DNA from: Diploptera punctata
Lineage: Eukaryota > Arthropoda > Insecta > Blattodea > Blaberidae
Assembly: GCA_030220185.1 (NCBI GenBank)
Contig: JASPKZ010004953.1
Span: 718,501 to 782,500, forward strand
Direction: 5' to 3'
Length of the DNA: 64,000 nt
Both the position numbers and the translations under genes were made by a program. Of the stretch, positions 30,195 to 41,138 are shown in pieces. The notes below the pieces were generated by a model. The model made no database searches. It was not told the DNA's origin and saw nothing but the letters and a program-made list of their open reading frames with translations. The stretch's first letter is position 1. Each line of letters opens with the position of its first letter.

Positions 30195-30960
30195 AAGTTG
30201 GTTGGTTGGTATCTAATGTCGAGCACTTGATAATGAAATCATTCGTTCTCTTGCACTCCAATATTTAGCAGAAAGGCTGGTCTCTTCCACAAAAGCTGGA
30301 CAATGGAGGAGATGGTTTCTTTCCATATCTTCATTTAAATTGCAAAAAGGGCATTTAGGTGAATCTGTTATGCCAATTCTGTGTAGGTGTTTATTCAAGC
30401 AGTCATGTCCCGTTAGCAGTCTGAATGTTGCTACTGCAGATTTTCTTTGTAATGTAGTAATGTCATAAGCTTGTAGATTTTCCCATTCCTTTCCAGATGT
30501 TTTGGTGGTGTATTCTTCTCTAAGTTTATTGATGTATTTATTTGAGATAATTCTTTTGATAGAGTGAAAAGAAACTGAAGTAGAAGTTGGGTTTGATACA
30601 ATTTTACTACCCTTCTTGGCCAGAAAATCGGCTATTTCATTGCCTGTCACTCCACAATGGGCCGGAATCCATTGAAGTACAACTTTTTTATGTAGACGGG
30701 ATAACTGTTTTATCATTTTGTGACATTCGATAATTTTGATGCTTTTGGGTGTTGTGTCTCGTGTTATAGCGAGAATGGCTGCTTTGGAGTCACATAGAAT
30801 TACAACTTTTGTAAATTTTTGGATGTGATATAAAAGATTTTGTAAACTTAAGAAAATTGCTAGAATTTCGCCATCAAAGTTTGTTGAATTTGTATTTAGT
30901 TTACGATAAAAGGAAGAAAGTGGACATACTGCACCAGCACCAGTGCCACCGTCGGGCTCA
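30195..30960 (-). pseudogene. LINE RNase H domain and C-terminal zinc motif
   Basis: Minus strand: NFDGEILAI, VVILCDSKAAILAI, then QWIPAHCGVTGNEIADFLAK, the catalytic pattern of non-LTR retrotransposon RNase H. A Cys/His motif follows (CPFC...HLLHC), with KSAVATFRLLTGHDCLNKHL. The ORF 30213-30716 is open; the upstream part joins in frame after a short gap. This family is unrelated to the GRPRMRWENN LINE. Confidence 0.85.
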
Positions 30961-31090
30961 GAAGTTGAGGACCTATAAAAGACCTAAAGGTATCCTAAAA
31001 AAGAGCTAAAAACTGAAAAACGGAACGTAAAAGGCAATACAAATTGAATAATTTTAGTTTGGACTGCATTTTAATGAATGTGATAAAACA

Positions 31091-31828
31091 TTAAATTAAT
31101 ATTAAGAAGCTGAAGCTGTTACCAAACTAAATTATTGTAATCAATGGTAAGGAGAAAAATGTTTGCCTGAACCGGGAATCGAACCCCAAACCTTCAGCTT
31201 TCTGTGCTGATGCTCTTAACCATTGAGCTAATTCAGGCTTCATTCCCATCCAAGCATAAATCCTTCCTTTACCTAACTCTACTGGTCCCACATTCAAATG
31301 CAATGAATGATCATTCAGAAATACACAATGAATGGCTTCTACATTAAGAAGACATGAAGGGACTCCACATAGCTACAGCATTATTTATTAAATTAATATT
31401 AAGAAGCTAAAGCTGTTACTATGAGTAAGTAAGGTAAAGGACCACCAATATCTTAAAAGAATTGAAGACTACGCCAATTTTGGAATATATTAAACAGTAC
31501 GAACTAAATTGGAAACACCATCTTGAAAGAATGAGTTCAAATCGGATCCCCAAAGCTGTTTATAATTATATACCAAGAGGACGATCACTGGGCCGTCCTA
31601 TGAAACGCTGGAGGGAAAATTTTCTATAGGATCGTAACAGGCCTTGGCATAATACTTGGAAGGAAGAAGAAGAAGGTAAAGGAAGGATTTATGCTTGGAT
31701 GGGAGTGAAGCCTGAATTAGCTCAGTGGTCAGAGCATCAGCAAGGAAAGCTGAAGGTTTGGGGTTTGATTCCCGGTTCAGGCAAAAATGTTTCTCTTTAC
31801 CATTGATTACAATAATTTAGTTATGATA
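31091..31828. mobile_element. tRE-2 copy opened by a LINE fragment
   Basis: The left arm (about 31120-31280) and right arm (about 31676-31815) are inverted copies holding an antisense and a sense tRNA-like module (B box GGTTTGATTCC). A target-duplication-like TGATAAAA flanks both sides. Inside lie spacer and a plus-strand LINE fragment bounded by AAGGTAAAGGA (about 31427-31437 and 31674-31684). Confidence 0.75.
31438..31673 (+). pseudogene. LINE 3' fragment inside tRE-2
   Basis: Reads ILEYIKQYELNWKHHLERMS and NRIPKAVYNYIPRG. The stop at 31627 is the LINE ORF terminus. It ends in GAAGAAGAAGAAGG. Same family as 35866-36170 and the first part of the insert at 58889. Confidence 0.8.
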
Positions 31829-32046
31829 AAAAATGTTTAAAAAGTTAAAAATTCTAGTAAAATGCGTGCATTGCGAGAAAAAAAAACTGATGAGTGAAAA
31901 TGCTTCTTCTTTCATACTTTATTTATGATACTGACAGGCTGATATCCCTGTCAGTAGGCTGGTTAAAAATAATGCAATATTTCGTGAGAGTTTCTCGCAG
32001 AACAAAAGTGTTTGCAATGTGAAAAATCTTTGGAAAGTAAAACTAG

Positions 32047-32290
32047 ATACTTATATTTGAAGAGAAAAATTATATCTTCAGACTGGGGTGAACCCAGGAC
32101 CTTTTGCACACTAGGCAAATGCTTTACCAAGTGAGCTATCTGAGCAACTACAATCTAAACACAAATCTTTCTCTTATATATGCTGTTAATTCCCTGGCAC
32201 CAGATGCTATGAAGCCTTTGCTTCTATCTTGCAAATGGTGGCTTCTTTGTGAATTTTACAATGCATTATAAAGCCAATATATCTTAATAT
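32047..32290 (-). mobile_element. tRE-1 single-unit copy
   Basis: ATTTGAAGAGAAAAATTATA, then an antisense module (about 32072-32145) whose T arm has lost a base (GGGGTGAACCC), then spacer with GCTTCTATCTTGCAAATG. Ends near 32290. No clear target duplication. Confidence 0.65.
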
Positions 32291-32296
32291 TTAATT

Positions 32297-32920
32297 AATG
32301 TTGGGAAGTAAACATTATGAGGTATAATCATTAAAATTCATCGGAGAACATATTGTTTAAACAACTCACCTCATAGGATTCATGCTTCCATGATATCGCG
32401 ATTTCAAACACAGTCATGTTCATCTTCAGCCATAACTCTGACTGATGAAATTCTTCGGCCGTCAACTATTCTATTGTTGCCATCTTCAGTGCTGCCATCT
32501 ATGGTTGAATTTATGAACTTCGAAATCAATGTAATTTCGTTAGGGATATCAAAATTCATTGATCTATTTTTGTTTTTCTGAATGTATATTTTTTCCCAAA
32601 CTGTCAATTCCAAAGGTTTCTCTACTTGTTTTAAAAGTTTAGCTTCTCTTCCAATTTTATGATGTTCTAATAAACTATGTGCAGCAATTGCAGATTTTTC
32701 AATTTCACAATTTTTAATATTTCTGAAATGTTCTTTTGTCCGAATTTCCAAATTCCTTTTTGTTTTTCCTATATAAACTTTATTGCAATCTTCACAATTT
32801 ATTTGATAAATTCCAGATTTCTTACTGTCTGGAACATTGACTTTTTTATTGGTACTTAGAAGATTACCCAGACTAAATTTATTTATTGGTGCCAAAGAAA
32901 TGTTGTATATCTTCTTTTGA
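32297..32920 (-). pseudogene. PLE 3' region with GIY-YIG endonuclease
   Basis: The minus-strand ORF 32404-32895 reads KSGIYQINCEDCNKVYIGKT, then IRTKEHFRNIKNCEIEKSAI, ELTVWEKIYIQKNKNRSMNF and tail to EDEHDCV. The endonuclease domain is uninterrupted and the C-terminal tail is the longest in the window, so it serves as the reference for the other copies. Terminal region with GGGAAGTAAACATTATGAGG at 32303-32325. Confidence 0.88.
32394..32429 (-). ncRNA. Hammerhead ribozyme-like motif
   Basis: Minus strand: CTGAAGA, stem II AACA/TGTT, GAAAT, stem III AT/AT with CGCG, cleavage triplet ATA. Overlaps the 3' end of the PLE coding frame. Confidence 0.5.
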
Positions 32921-32921
32921 T

Positions 32922-33655
32922 GTTTTTATTATTCATTTCATACATCTCAATGATGGATAAATTATATTCTTCTTCTTCTTCACTTCCTGGTTTAGGCAAG
33001 AGTTGCCTGTTCCGTCTTCACTAATAGATCTAAGACCATCTCTTCCGAGGACGTCCGACATCTCTTCTTCCTCTTGGAAAATAATGTAAGATTTTATTTG
33101 GTAATCTACTTTCTTCCATTCTTTCTACATGTTCTTTCCACTATATCTTGTTGTTAAATATCTTTTCTTTTATGGAGTAGATCTGCAGTTCTTCATGGAT
33201 ATCCTCGTTTCTTATCTGGTCCATTCTAGTGCAGCCTTTTACTCTTCTTAAAAATTTCATCTCGGCTGCTTGGATTTTACTTTCTTGTTTGGTAGTGGTA
33301 ATCCAAGATTCACTCCCATACAAAAGGACAGGGACAGCGCCATTGTTTTATAAAATTTTAATTTTGTTTGTTTATGGGCTTTATTATTCATAAATTATAT
33401 TCAAAGAGAAAAATTATGTGCTCAGACTGGGGTTTGAACCCAAGACCTTTCACACACTAGGCGAATGCTCTATTAGTATATTAGAGGAAGATTTGCATAT
33501 GGATTGGAGTTGCTCAGATAGCTCACTAGGTAGAGCATTCGCCTAGTGTGCAAAAGGTCTTGGGATCAACCTCCAGTCTCAGCGTATAATTTTTCTCTTC
33601 AAATATAATTTATCCATCATTGATATGTATGAAATTAATAATATAAACATAAAAA
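32922..33655. mobile_element. tRE-1 copy split by a LINE 3' end
   Basis: The left end is GATGTTTTTATTATTCATTT and the right end AATTAATAATATAAACAT, so the tail sequence is present on both outer sides, unlike other copies. Antisense module at about 33417-33475 (truncated), sense module at about 33511-33583. The LINE (32972-33386) lies between duplicated ATAAATTATATTC. Confidence 0.7.
32972..33386 (-). pseudogene. LINE 3' end inside tRE-1
   Basis: Minus strand: MYGSESWITTTKQESKIQAA, EMKFLRRVKGCTRMDQIRN, RGRRDVGRPRKRWS. A post-RT LINE domain (YGSESW; MKFLRRV), 5'-truncated, with a (GAA)n 3' end. Confidence 0.82.
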
Positions 33656-33774
33656 AACTAGATAGTGTTTTAAAATAAGTTGGAATTGAGACTAGGACTC
33701 TGCAGATTCTTGAATGATGTAGACAAAAGAAGATAAAGTTGCAGAAAAAAAAGCCGTTAAGATTCATAGTTAAA

Positions 33775-34600
33775 TATGGGAAATAACATTATGAGGTTCT
33801 TAATTCGTAAATGAATGAGTCATTTTCTACATCTTACCTCATATTTTGTGTTTCTTTAAACACGGGAACTAGTTTTCAAGAGAAAAATCTCTCTCATTTT
33901 CAACCGACATTGTGACTACTGGATTTTCATTGGAATCTCCATCAATAACATTGCCATCTGGTATTGATTTGATGAACTTCGAGAAGTTGGCAATGTTATT
34001 GATGGAAATTACATCGAAAATCCGGTAGTCATAATGTCGGTTGAAAATGAGAGAGATGTTTTCTCTTGAAAACTAGTTCCTATTAATAAATTAATGAGTC
34101 ATTTTAACATCTTACCTCATATTTCATGTTTTTCAAACACGGTAACTATAGTTTTCAAATGATCTTGTCATTCATTTTCAACCGCCATTATGACTACCGG
34201 ATATTCGTTGGAATCTCCCTTTATAACGTTGCCATCTGGTGTTGATTTGACGAACTTTGAGATATCGTTGCCATCTGGTGTTGATTCATCTCCCTTTATA
34301 ACGTTGCCATCTGGTGTTGATTTGACGAACTTTGAGATATCGTTGCCATCTGGTTGATTCGATGGCAACGATATCTCAAAGTTCGTCAAATCAACACCAG
34401 ATGGCAACGTTATAGAGGGAGATTCCAACGAATATCCGGTAGTCATAATGGCGGTTGAAAATGAATGACAAGATCATTTGAAAACTATAGTTACCGTGTT
34501 TGATAAAACATGAAATATGAGGTAAGATGTTAAAATGACTCATTAATTTATTAATTAAGAACCTCATAATGTGTTTCCCAATTTTAACTTTGAACTAGTT
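33775..34600. mobile_element. Nested PLE-type hairpins with repeated coding tail
   Basis: Two related hairpins with ends AATAACATTATGAGGTTCTT and AACCTCATAATGTGTTTCCC. The centre of the second (34168-34446) holds two copies of a ~75 base segment encoding PDGNDISKFVKSTPDGNVIK (minus strand), plus an inverted third copy. PLE tail sequence recognisable from STPDG elements elsewhere. Ribozyme cores are decayed. Confidence 0.6.
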
Positions 34601-34954
34601 CCTATGTTTAAAGAAACATAAAATATGAGTAAGATGTAAAATATGACTCATTAATTTACGAAAGCCGTTAAGACCTCAAAAAAAGTTGAAAAAGGACAAA
34701 TAAAACCCACCATTTTCTGGCCTACAATGACCCAAAATGTATATTAATAACTTGGGCCTCATCATCAGGCATAAAATGGAAAAAGGATTTTTTCAACTTA
34801 TGTGTCTACATTATTTATTTAATGCAGGGCACTTGAAATACAGATCATTCACCCAAATGACAGACCTTAAACATATTTACAATAACTATACACAATAGAA
34901 ACAATAACATAAAAACACTATAAAAATATAAATAGAATAATCTTAAGTAGATTA

Positions 34955-35330
34955 GGAGGTTTGCAGTGAGATCTTGCCTCCCAGTAGCGTTGATGGAGTG
35001 TAGAAGTTGTTAGTGCAGAACAGTGGAGTAGGTGGGCAGAATCCATATTGGCACCAGTCCTACACAGCATACAGAGAGGATTGTTTAATATTCCCAGACG
35101 ATGAAGGTGGGTAGCGAGACAGTCATGTCCTGTTGCAATCCAAAATTTTGCGACAGCTTCTTTTCGTGGCCAATCTGGTACTTCAGAAACAATTTTATTT
35201 ATCCATTGGCTTTCTTTGTCCTTTCTAACAATGCCAGATGGTATTCAGATTTTATCTTGGCGTGGATAGCAGTGGCAGATCTATGGTAAGGAATTTCTTT
35301 CATGGGTGCTTGTAGAATTTGAGTGTCTCG
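34955..35330 (-). pseudogene. Decayed LINE C-terminal (RNase H type) remnant
   Basis: Minus strand: KEAVAKFWIATGHDCLATHL, HRLGILNNPLC and a HLLHC-like motif, related to the C-terminal zinc region at 30.2 kb. Many frame breaks. Confidence 0.6.
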
Positions 35331-35865
35331 TTTTGTAAGAAGATCTGCAGATTCTTATGTGTTCACATAATAAGGATCATATCTGTGGTCAGATTCACAA
35401 TTGACTCTGACAGATCTTTTGTAGTCAATAGAGACAGTAGTCTCATAGGAGAAAATTACTCTCCCCAATAAAAATTTTCATCTATATGAAAAGATCTCCA
35501 GTTTCTGAAATTTCCTGCATTCAAAAGTCATAACAGTTCAAGAAAGTTAGACAATAGCCTCTAACTGATTTGCTGAACAGAAGGGAGCTTATACATGATT
35601 TCTATATAAGATACTTCCTTGTTCCCTGGTAGAAATTTGTAAATGCCAGAACCTCATGGTATATTATCCTAAAACTAAACTCCATGACATGACAGGCCTA
35701 TTTTCTGTCCAGCCTAAGAAAGACACTTGAGGAAAATAAATGGGAGGGAAATCTACAAAGCACATGACTGCTGCAGTTACTGTGATTCGTTCATGACCAA
35801 AGCACAGTTCAGCGGAAGCAAAAAAAATAGATCATGTACTCGATTAGTATAATTACATATTCTTC
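35331..35865. other. Intronic DNA, nothing recognised
   Basis: No gene or repeat seen on either strand. Confidence 0.35.
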
Positions 35866-36170
35866 TTCTTCTTCCTTCCAAGTATTAGGCCAAGGCCTGT
35901 TACGATCCTATAGAAAATTTTACCTCCAGCGTTTTATAGGACGGCCCAGTGATCTTCGTCCTCTTGGTATATAATTATAAACAGCTTTGGGGATCCGATT
36001 TGAACTCATTCTTTCAAGATGGTGTTTCCAATTTAGTTGGTACTGTTTAATATATTCCAAAATTGGCATAGTCTTCAATTCTTTTAAGATGTCGGTGTTC
36101 CTTTTCCGATTCCATCTGGTGTAACCCGCTGTTCTGCGCATGAATCTCATTTCACAAGCCGTTATTCTGC
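35866..36170 (-). pseudogene. LINE 3' end
   Basis: Minus strand: MRFMRRTAGYTRWNRKRNTD, ILEYIKQYQLNWKHHLERMS, RGRRSLGRPIKRWR. Same family as 31438-31673; begins in CTTCTTCTTCTTCC, the complement of its (GAA)n tail. Confidence 0.85.
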
Positions 36171-36423
36171 TTTCATATTTAAAGCTATATATGTTAATTA
36201 TAGTTGATCAGAATATAGTATACACCTACATATTTCTTCGAAGGTCAGAGACTAACTAAAAATTCACATTTGTTTGAAACTGAACAATTCTTGAAAGGAA
36301 ATTCATCAGAGAACATTTTGTTTAAACAACTCACCTCATAAGATTCATGCTTCCATGATACCATAATGATGAAAGTTAAAAATGAAAATGTACTTGTTGG
36401 TAGGTGCCATCATCTTCAACTTT

Positions 36424-36592
36424 TTGTTTCAAAAGCATTTGGCGAAAGGGAATTTCAACATATATAAGAGAAAAATTTGCGTCTAGATCGTAAGTCGCCT
36501 CGGTAGCTCAGTTGGTAGAGCATTTGGCCCGGCAAGCCAAAGGTCCCGGGTTCGAGTCTCAGTCTAGGCGAAAATTTTTCTCTTCAAATATA
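36424..36592 (+). mobile_element. tRE-1 single sense module with 12 bp target duplication
   Basis: ATCTTCAACTTT flanks it at 36412-36423 and 36593-36604. Contains the spacer end (AAAAGCATTTGGCG), one sense tRNA-like module (about 36498-36571) and the terminus TTTTTCTCTTCAAATATA. Truncated at the inner side, so the tRNA-proximal terminus is kept. Confidence 0.85.
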
Positions 36593-36723
36593 ATCTTCAA
36601 CTTTGTTAAAGTTGTACCAACTTGTAAATGTACCAACAGGTACATTTTAATTTTTAACTTTCATCATATGACTATTCACCCCAATGGAATTTGATATGAA
36701 TTTTACTAGTATTGACTCCATGA

Positions 36724-36759
36724 TACCGCGGTTTCAAACACAGTCGTGTTCATCCTCAG
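36724..36759 (-). ncRNA. Hammerhead ribozyme-like motif
   Basis: Minus strand: CTGAGGA, stem II AACAC/GTGTT with loop GACT, GAAAC, stem III ACC/GGT, cleavage triplet GTA. Stem I ATGG/TCAT-type pairing. Confidence 0.62.
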
Positions 36760-36834
36760 CCATAACTCCAACTCTTGAGAGGAAGTTGAATGTCAGTTAC
36801 AAATATGGTGGCTGTTGGGTAGTTTATGTTAACT

Positions 36835-37130
36835 TAACTCGGCGATAAAATATGTGATCAAAATTATTAGAAGCACAAAGGGAAATTGTTAGACTGGTGA
36901 AAAACAGTGTTAAATGTATTTTGTAAGTTTATAGAACATAATCCTGGCACTAGTGAACAATATAGTTAAATTAATTGCAGAATATACTGGTGTGTCAGAG
37001 AGTAGTGTTGTACATATTCGCAGGGAATTAAAAGAAATTGTTAATATCAAAACGCCCAACAAAAAGAGGAAAAGGCCTAAACCTGTTTTAAGAGTGGAAG
37101 TGAAGTGTGCAGTTCATTACAAGGTGCATA
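36835..37130 (+). pseudogene. IS630/Tigger-like transposase N-terminal remnant
   Basis: Fragments KLLEAQREIVRLVKN, then LIAEYTGVSESSVVHIRREL and a basic NKKRKRPKPV segment ending KCAVHYKVH. The order of AEYTGVSE..V.RI and KKRKRPK resembles the N-terminal DNA-binding part of IS630-like insect transposons as I recall them. A stop divides it; the catalytic part is absent. Confidence 0.55.
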
Positions 37131-37479
37131 GGTTTTTTTATTTTATTACTGTAAGTACAGTTATTTTAATTTGAATGTTTGATTTGAATTAATTTGTTTA
37201 ATATTAACAACTATAATTTAATTAGTTTTCAACATACCATTGTTGTGCATTAATTTATCGGCTTGTAACAAACAGCTGACAGAGTTCGCCTGCACTCTTA
37301 CATATGTTGTGCGGAGTAATACATTCAGAAGTTAAATGTCAAAGTGTGCTTCTTACGTTAGATATGGAATAGAAGGCCCTTGGGCTACTAGTCAGCTGCT
37401 AGCCTCACATCCAATGTGTTAAACACAGATTATCATCAAGCCAGTGTAGGTGTGACATGTGGTCAGCATATCAGTTCCC

Positions 37480-37690
37480 TCAGCCATTATAGCTGGTTTT
37501 CTCATCCTGGACCTGCTACTTATTGTATTTACCCAAATTCCTCACAATGCTTGGTGTGCACTGGTCCCATACTGGCTGAAATTCCATGAGAAAATTTCTT
37601 ATCCCAATGGAGACTCAAACCAGTGCATGTCCTATAGATCTGTGCCGAGGCATCTTGCCTTAACCATTCAGCTATAGCCCGTGACATATA
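37480..37690 (-). mobile_element. tRNA-derived SINE, family D
   Basis: Minus strand: GCTATAGCTGAATGGTTAAG head, then GGTTTGAGTCTCC. Body TTTCTCATGGAATTTCAGCC. Related copy at 60005-60185. Confidence 0.65.
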
Positions 37691-37789
37691 AAATAAACAC
37701 AAGATTGAAATAATTTTTCTCTGAATTAAATTATGTCTATCCTTTCATGCTAGCTTAGAATAACAATTCTGATTTTATTTAAATTCATC

Positions 37790-37995
37790 GGAGAATTTTT
37801 TTTCTCATAAATTTCCTGCTTTTCACGAAACCATGGTTTCAGGCAAAATCTCACCTATCTTCTGTCAGATTTTGCCTGAAACCATGGTTTCGTAAAAAGC
37901 ACAAAATTTATGGGGTGAATTTTCGAAAAATGTTCTCCGATGAATTTAAATGATTATTAACTCATAATGTTTACTTGCCAACATTAATTTTGATA
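37790..37995. mobile_element. PLE-type palindromic hairpin
   Basis: Arms AAACCATGGTTTCAGGCAAA and GCCTGAAACCATGGTTTCG; outer ATTCATCGGAGAA against TTCTCCGATGAAT. No convincing ribozyme core. Confidence 0.65.
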
Positions 37996-38027
37996 CAATT
38001 CTGATTACTTGAATCATTAATATTTAA

Positions 38028-38212
38028 TTTTAGGAAGTTATATTTTGAGGTTATTTTAATTATATTATTTTTAGTCTGATCATCTTACCTCAATATTAAT
38101 GTTGATTTGTTCTTGAACATGTTTCAAAACAATTCTGTTTTATCATCAGCTTGTCCAGACTGAGTCTGACATTAATATTGAGGTAAGATGATCAGACTAA
38201 AAATAAAATACT
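38028..38212. mobile_element. PLE-type palindromic hairpin
   Basis: Same family as 27601-27856 (GGAAGTTATATTTTGAGG left end); its right arm is shortened. Confidence 0.65.
38116..38149 (-). ncRNA. Hammerhead ribozyme-like motif with canonical CTGATGA
   Basis: Minus strand: CTGATGA, stem II AAAAC/GTTTT, GAAAC, stem III AC/GT, cleavage triplet GTT. Confidence 0.58.
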
Positions 38213-38346
38213 TGATTCATTATTTTAATTTATTTGAGATGAATGACAGCATTCCTTCATAGTTAAAATTAAATTAAATTACCAACTTGTAGTGTAGCAG
38301 ATGCTATTTTATATAAAATTTATAAATATGATTTTTCTTTATAAAG

Positions 38347-38546
38347 GATGAAGGAAGTAAAAAAACGAAAATGAAAGAAGGAAATGATACAACAGTTGAA
38401 AAAGTTCAAAAAGCAGCACAAATTAGTCAGATGCGAATTCTTACTGATGAAGACTTCCGTAAAATAGAAGCAGTTCAATTAAGTAAAGAAGTTACATCTG
38501 CAAGAAGAGGAGTTAAAAGGCCAGCACCAGAGGAGAAAAATTCCAA
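38347..38546 (+). CDS. SDAD1: SDA1 homologue, exon 6 of those visible
   Basis: 200 bases between TTTATAAAG and GTATGT; starts in phase 0, ends with two bases of a Lys codon. It reads DEGSKKTKMKEG, TTVEKVQKAAQISQMRILTD, EDFRKIEAVQLSKEVTSARR, GVKRPAPEE. The (R)ILT.EDF.KI...Q..KE block is conserved in SDA1 proteins, and the basic/acidic C-terminal side precedes the GELV.L.DIE block of the next exon. Confidence 0.92.
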
Positions 38547-38949
38547 GTATGTATATTATGTTATGTAGGTAGGAAATAACACTATGAGGTTTATTTTAAT
38601 TAAATTTGAGTTGTATTTTGATTTACCTCATTTTTTTTAAATGATTTATTTTGTTCTTTTGTATATCTGTTTTTCTCTTCATGGTGAAGTTAAGTTGATT
38701 GTAGAAGTTTTTCTCTAAATTTTCTCAAACTGTTTGCCCGAAATTTTTTTGTTAATTTAAGATGCAAGAAGTAAAGTTTCATGTCTATTTTACTTATTGT
38801 GGTGTAATGTTTAATTTTTTCTAATTTCAGAGTTTTCTTTCCTAAAAATTTTTTGATGGTAGTTGTTATTGTTTTTGACCATTTTCCTGACGAATTTTGG
38901 GGTGATTTCCAATTCTAAACATTTCTTGATGAATTTTATATTGGCATTT

Positions 38950-40690
38950 TAAAATACAATAGGAAGTAACATTAAGAGGTTTGTTTAATAATTAAAACAT
39001 TTTGTCTGTTCATTCTTACCTCTTAGAGTTGTTTTTGTCGAACATATGTTTCAGAGCTTCTTAGCCCCATCGTCAGCGATTACAGACTTGAGTAATCGCT
39101 GACGATGGGGCTAAGAAGCTCTGAAATATCATCATCATCATCCATGCAAGTATTAGGCCATGTGGCCTGTTACGGTCTCAAAGAGGAATTTTCCATCCAG
39201 CGCTTTTTTGGACGTCCCAGCGATCTTTTGCCTTGGGGGCAGTAGCAAAGTATGGCTTTTGGAATTCTATGAGACGGCATTCGTTGAAGATGGACTTTCC
39301 AGTTGTTCTGGTAGTTTTGTATATGGTGAAGAATGGGTTCTACATCCAACTCTTCCATAATTTCCTCATTTCTTTTATGGTCCCACTTTGTGTAGCCTGC
39401 TGTTCGGCGCATAAATCGCATCTCATTTGCTGTTATTTGGCTTTCATCTCTTCTTCGTATTGTCCATGCTTCACTACCATATCTTAATAATGGTCTTGCA
39501 AGAACCTTATAAAGCCGTAATCTTGTGTTCTTCTGTACTAAAGATGGTTTCATTAAGCTGTTAATTATCTCCGTTGTTTTTGTAAAATTTGTGATTTTTT
39601 TCTTTGATATATCAGTTTCATCTAGAAATGTTAAATTATAACCCAAATAATTAAATTTGTTTACTCATTCTAAAATTTCATCATCAAAAACAATTTTGCT
39701 AGGTATAGGGTATTTCCCACAAAAGGCCATCACTATAGTTTTCTTTGTATTGATTTCCATATTGTACCTTTTTGCAATTATATTAAAATTGTGTATAGAA
39801 TACTGTAAATTTGTTTTTGTTGGAGCTATTAATACCAAATCATCTGCAAAAAGCAAAGAGTCTATTTTATGGTTTCTATTAATTTGGATAGAACCGTGTA
39901 TCATCTGTCGCCAATCTTGGAGTACTCTATCCATGTATATGATAAAGAGCAAGGGCAAGAGGCCACATCCTTGTCTTACACCCCTATTAATTTCGGTCCA
40001 TTCTGTTTGTGTGTTATTGTTTCAAACTGAAATCAAATTTGTTTTATAGATATTGTATAAATTTAAAATATGCTGTTGTGGTAGATTGTTGTCAGCTAAA
40101 ATTTCCAACAGTTTATTCCTATTGATTTTGTCAAAGGCTTTTTTGAAGTCCACAAAAGCTAAATGTGTTTCTACATTGAACTCCCTGTGTTTTTCTGTTA
40201 ATAATTTCATGGAGAAATAACCATCACAGCAGGATCAACCTTTACGAAAGCCATTCTGTTCTTCACTGAGGAGGCTGTTAAGGTGTTTGTGTAATTTGTT
40301 CTTAATTATATTGGCATAAATTTTGTATCCAGTATTTAGTAAGCTGATGCGTCTGTAATTTTCACATGTTTTTCTTGTCTCCTTTTTTTAAATATTGGTA
40401 TTACAATAGATTTTGTTCAACTTACAGGAATGTCTCTCCCTTCCCATAGTTTATTTAAGAATGTTAGAAATCTGTCTAAAAACAGAGGATTTGCATTTTT
40501 AAATAGTTCAATACTGATTCCATCCACTCCAGGAGCTTTGTTGATTCTCATTTTCATTAATACTTCTGATAGTTCATCCTCTGTATTCAAGTCTGTAGAG
40601 GTGTTATTGGATGATAGTAAAGTGGGAGTATTTGGAGTTTGTTCGACAAAAACAACTCTAAGAGGTAAGAATGAACAGACAAAATGTTTT
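38950..40690. mobile_element. PLE-type hairpin split by a LINE
   Basis: The left arm (38950-39127: AATAGGAAGTAACATTAAGA ... GGGGCTAAGAAGCTC) and the right arm remainder (40648-40690: TGTTCGACAAAAACAACTCT) match the outer hairpin at 25.3-25.9 kb. The LINE sits between them. Confidence 0.65.
39128..40645 (-). pseudogene. LINE reverse transcriptase to 3' end
   Basis: Minus strand from about 40640: a KAPGVDGIS-like RT motif, FVDFKKAFDKINR (catalytic Asp), SLLFADDLVLIAPTKT (FADD box), then the post-RT part LLRYGSEAWTIRRRDESQIT, MRFMRRTAGYTKWDHKRNEE and RSLGRPKKRWMEN. At least four frame breaks. It ends in (ATG)n-type TCATCATCATCATC. Related to 35866-36170 and 61005-61710. Confidence 0.88.
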
Positions 40691-40884
40691 AATTATTTTT
40701 ATTGGCAGCTCTTTTGTTTCTAAGTTCTTTTAATTTAAATATCTTTTAATTTCAATCTTAGTTTCTGAAAAATGTTCATTGAATTTTTTAATTTTTGAAA
40801 CCGCTTTCTCGTTCAGTTATTTTACTTTTGGTTCTTGTTTGTTTTCCTTATGACTTGATAGCCAACTTTATTATATTATGTAGG

Positions 40885-41110
40885 TAGGAAATAATACTAT
40901 GACATGCTGACGATAAAACAGAATTGTTTTGAAACATGTCCAAGAACAAATCAACATTAATATTGAGGTAAGATGATCAGACTGAAAATAATTTAATTAA
41001 AATAACCTCAAAATATCACTTCCTAAAATTAAATATTAATACTATGATGTTTATTTTAATTATATTTGAGTTGTATTTTGACTCACCTCGTATTTCTTAC
41101 ATGATGTGAG
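40885..41110. mobile_element. PLE-type hairpins, truncated
   Basis: Right half of the TTTTGAGG hairpin (AAACATGTCCAAGAACAAAT) with CAAAATATCACTTCC end, followed by half of another (TGAGTTGTATTTTGACTCAC). Confidence 0.6.
40907..40940 (+). ncRNA. Hammerhead ribozyme-like motif
   Basis: CTGACGA, stem II AAAAC/GTTTT, GAAAC, ATGTC. Sense orientation within the SDA1 intron. Confidence 0.58.
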
Positions 41111-41138
41111 TCAAAATACAATTAAAATTTTATTAATG

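Larger units (their letters stand above)
36295..36780 (-). mobile_element. PLE terminal hairpin, split by tRE-1
   Basis: Sequence related to 32.3 kb (CACCTCATAAGATTCATGC), with short inverted arms on either side of the tRE copy (TGAAAGTTAAAAATGAAAAT against ATTTTAATTTTTAACTTTCA), and a hammerhead-like core near the right end. Confidence 0.6.

Noticed and set aside
37860..37910. Hammerhead ribozyme in the 37.8 kb hairpin
   Set aside because: GAAAC is present but no CTGANGA; only the palindrome is supported.
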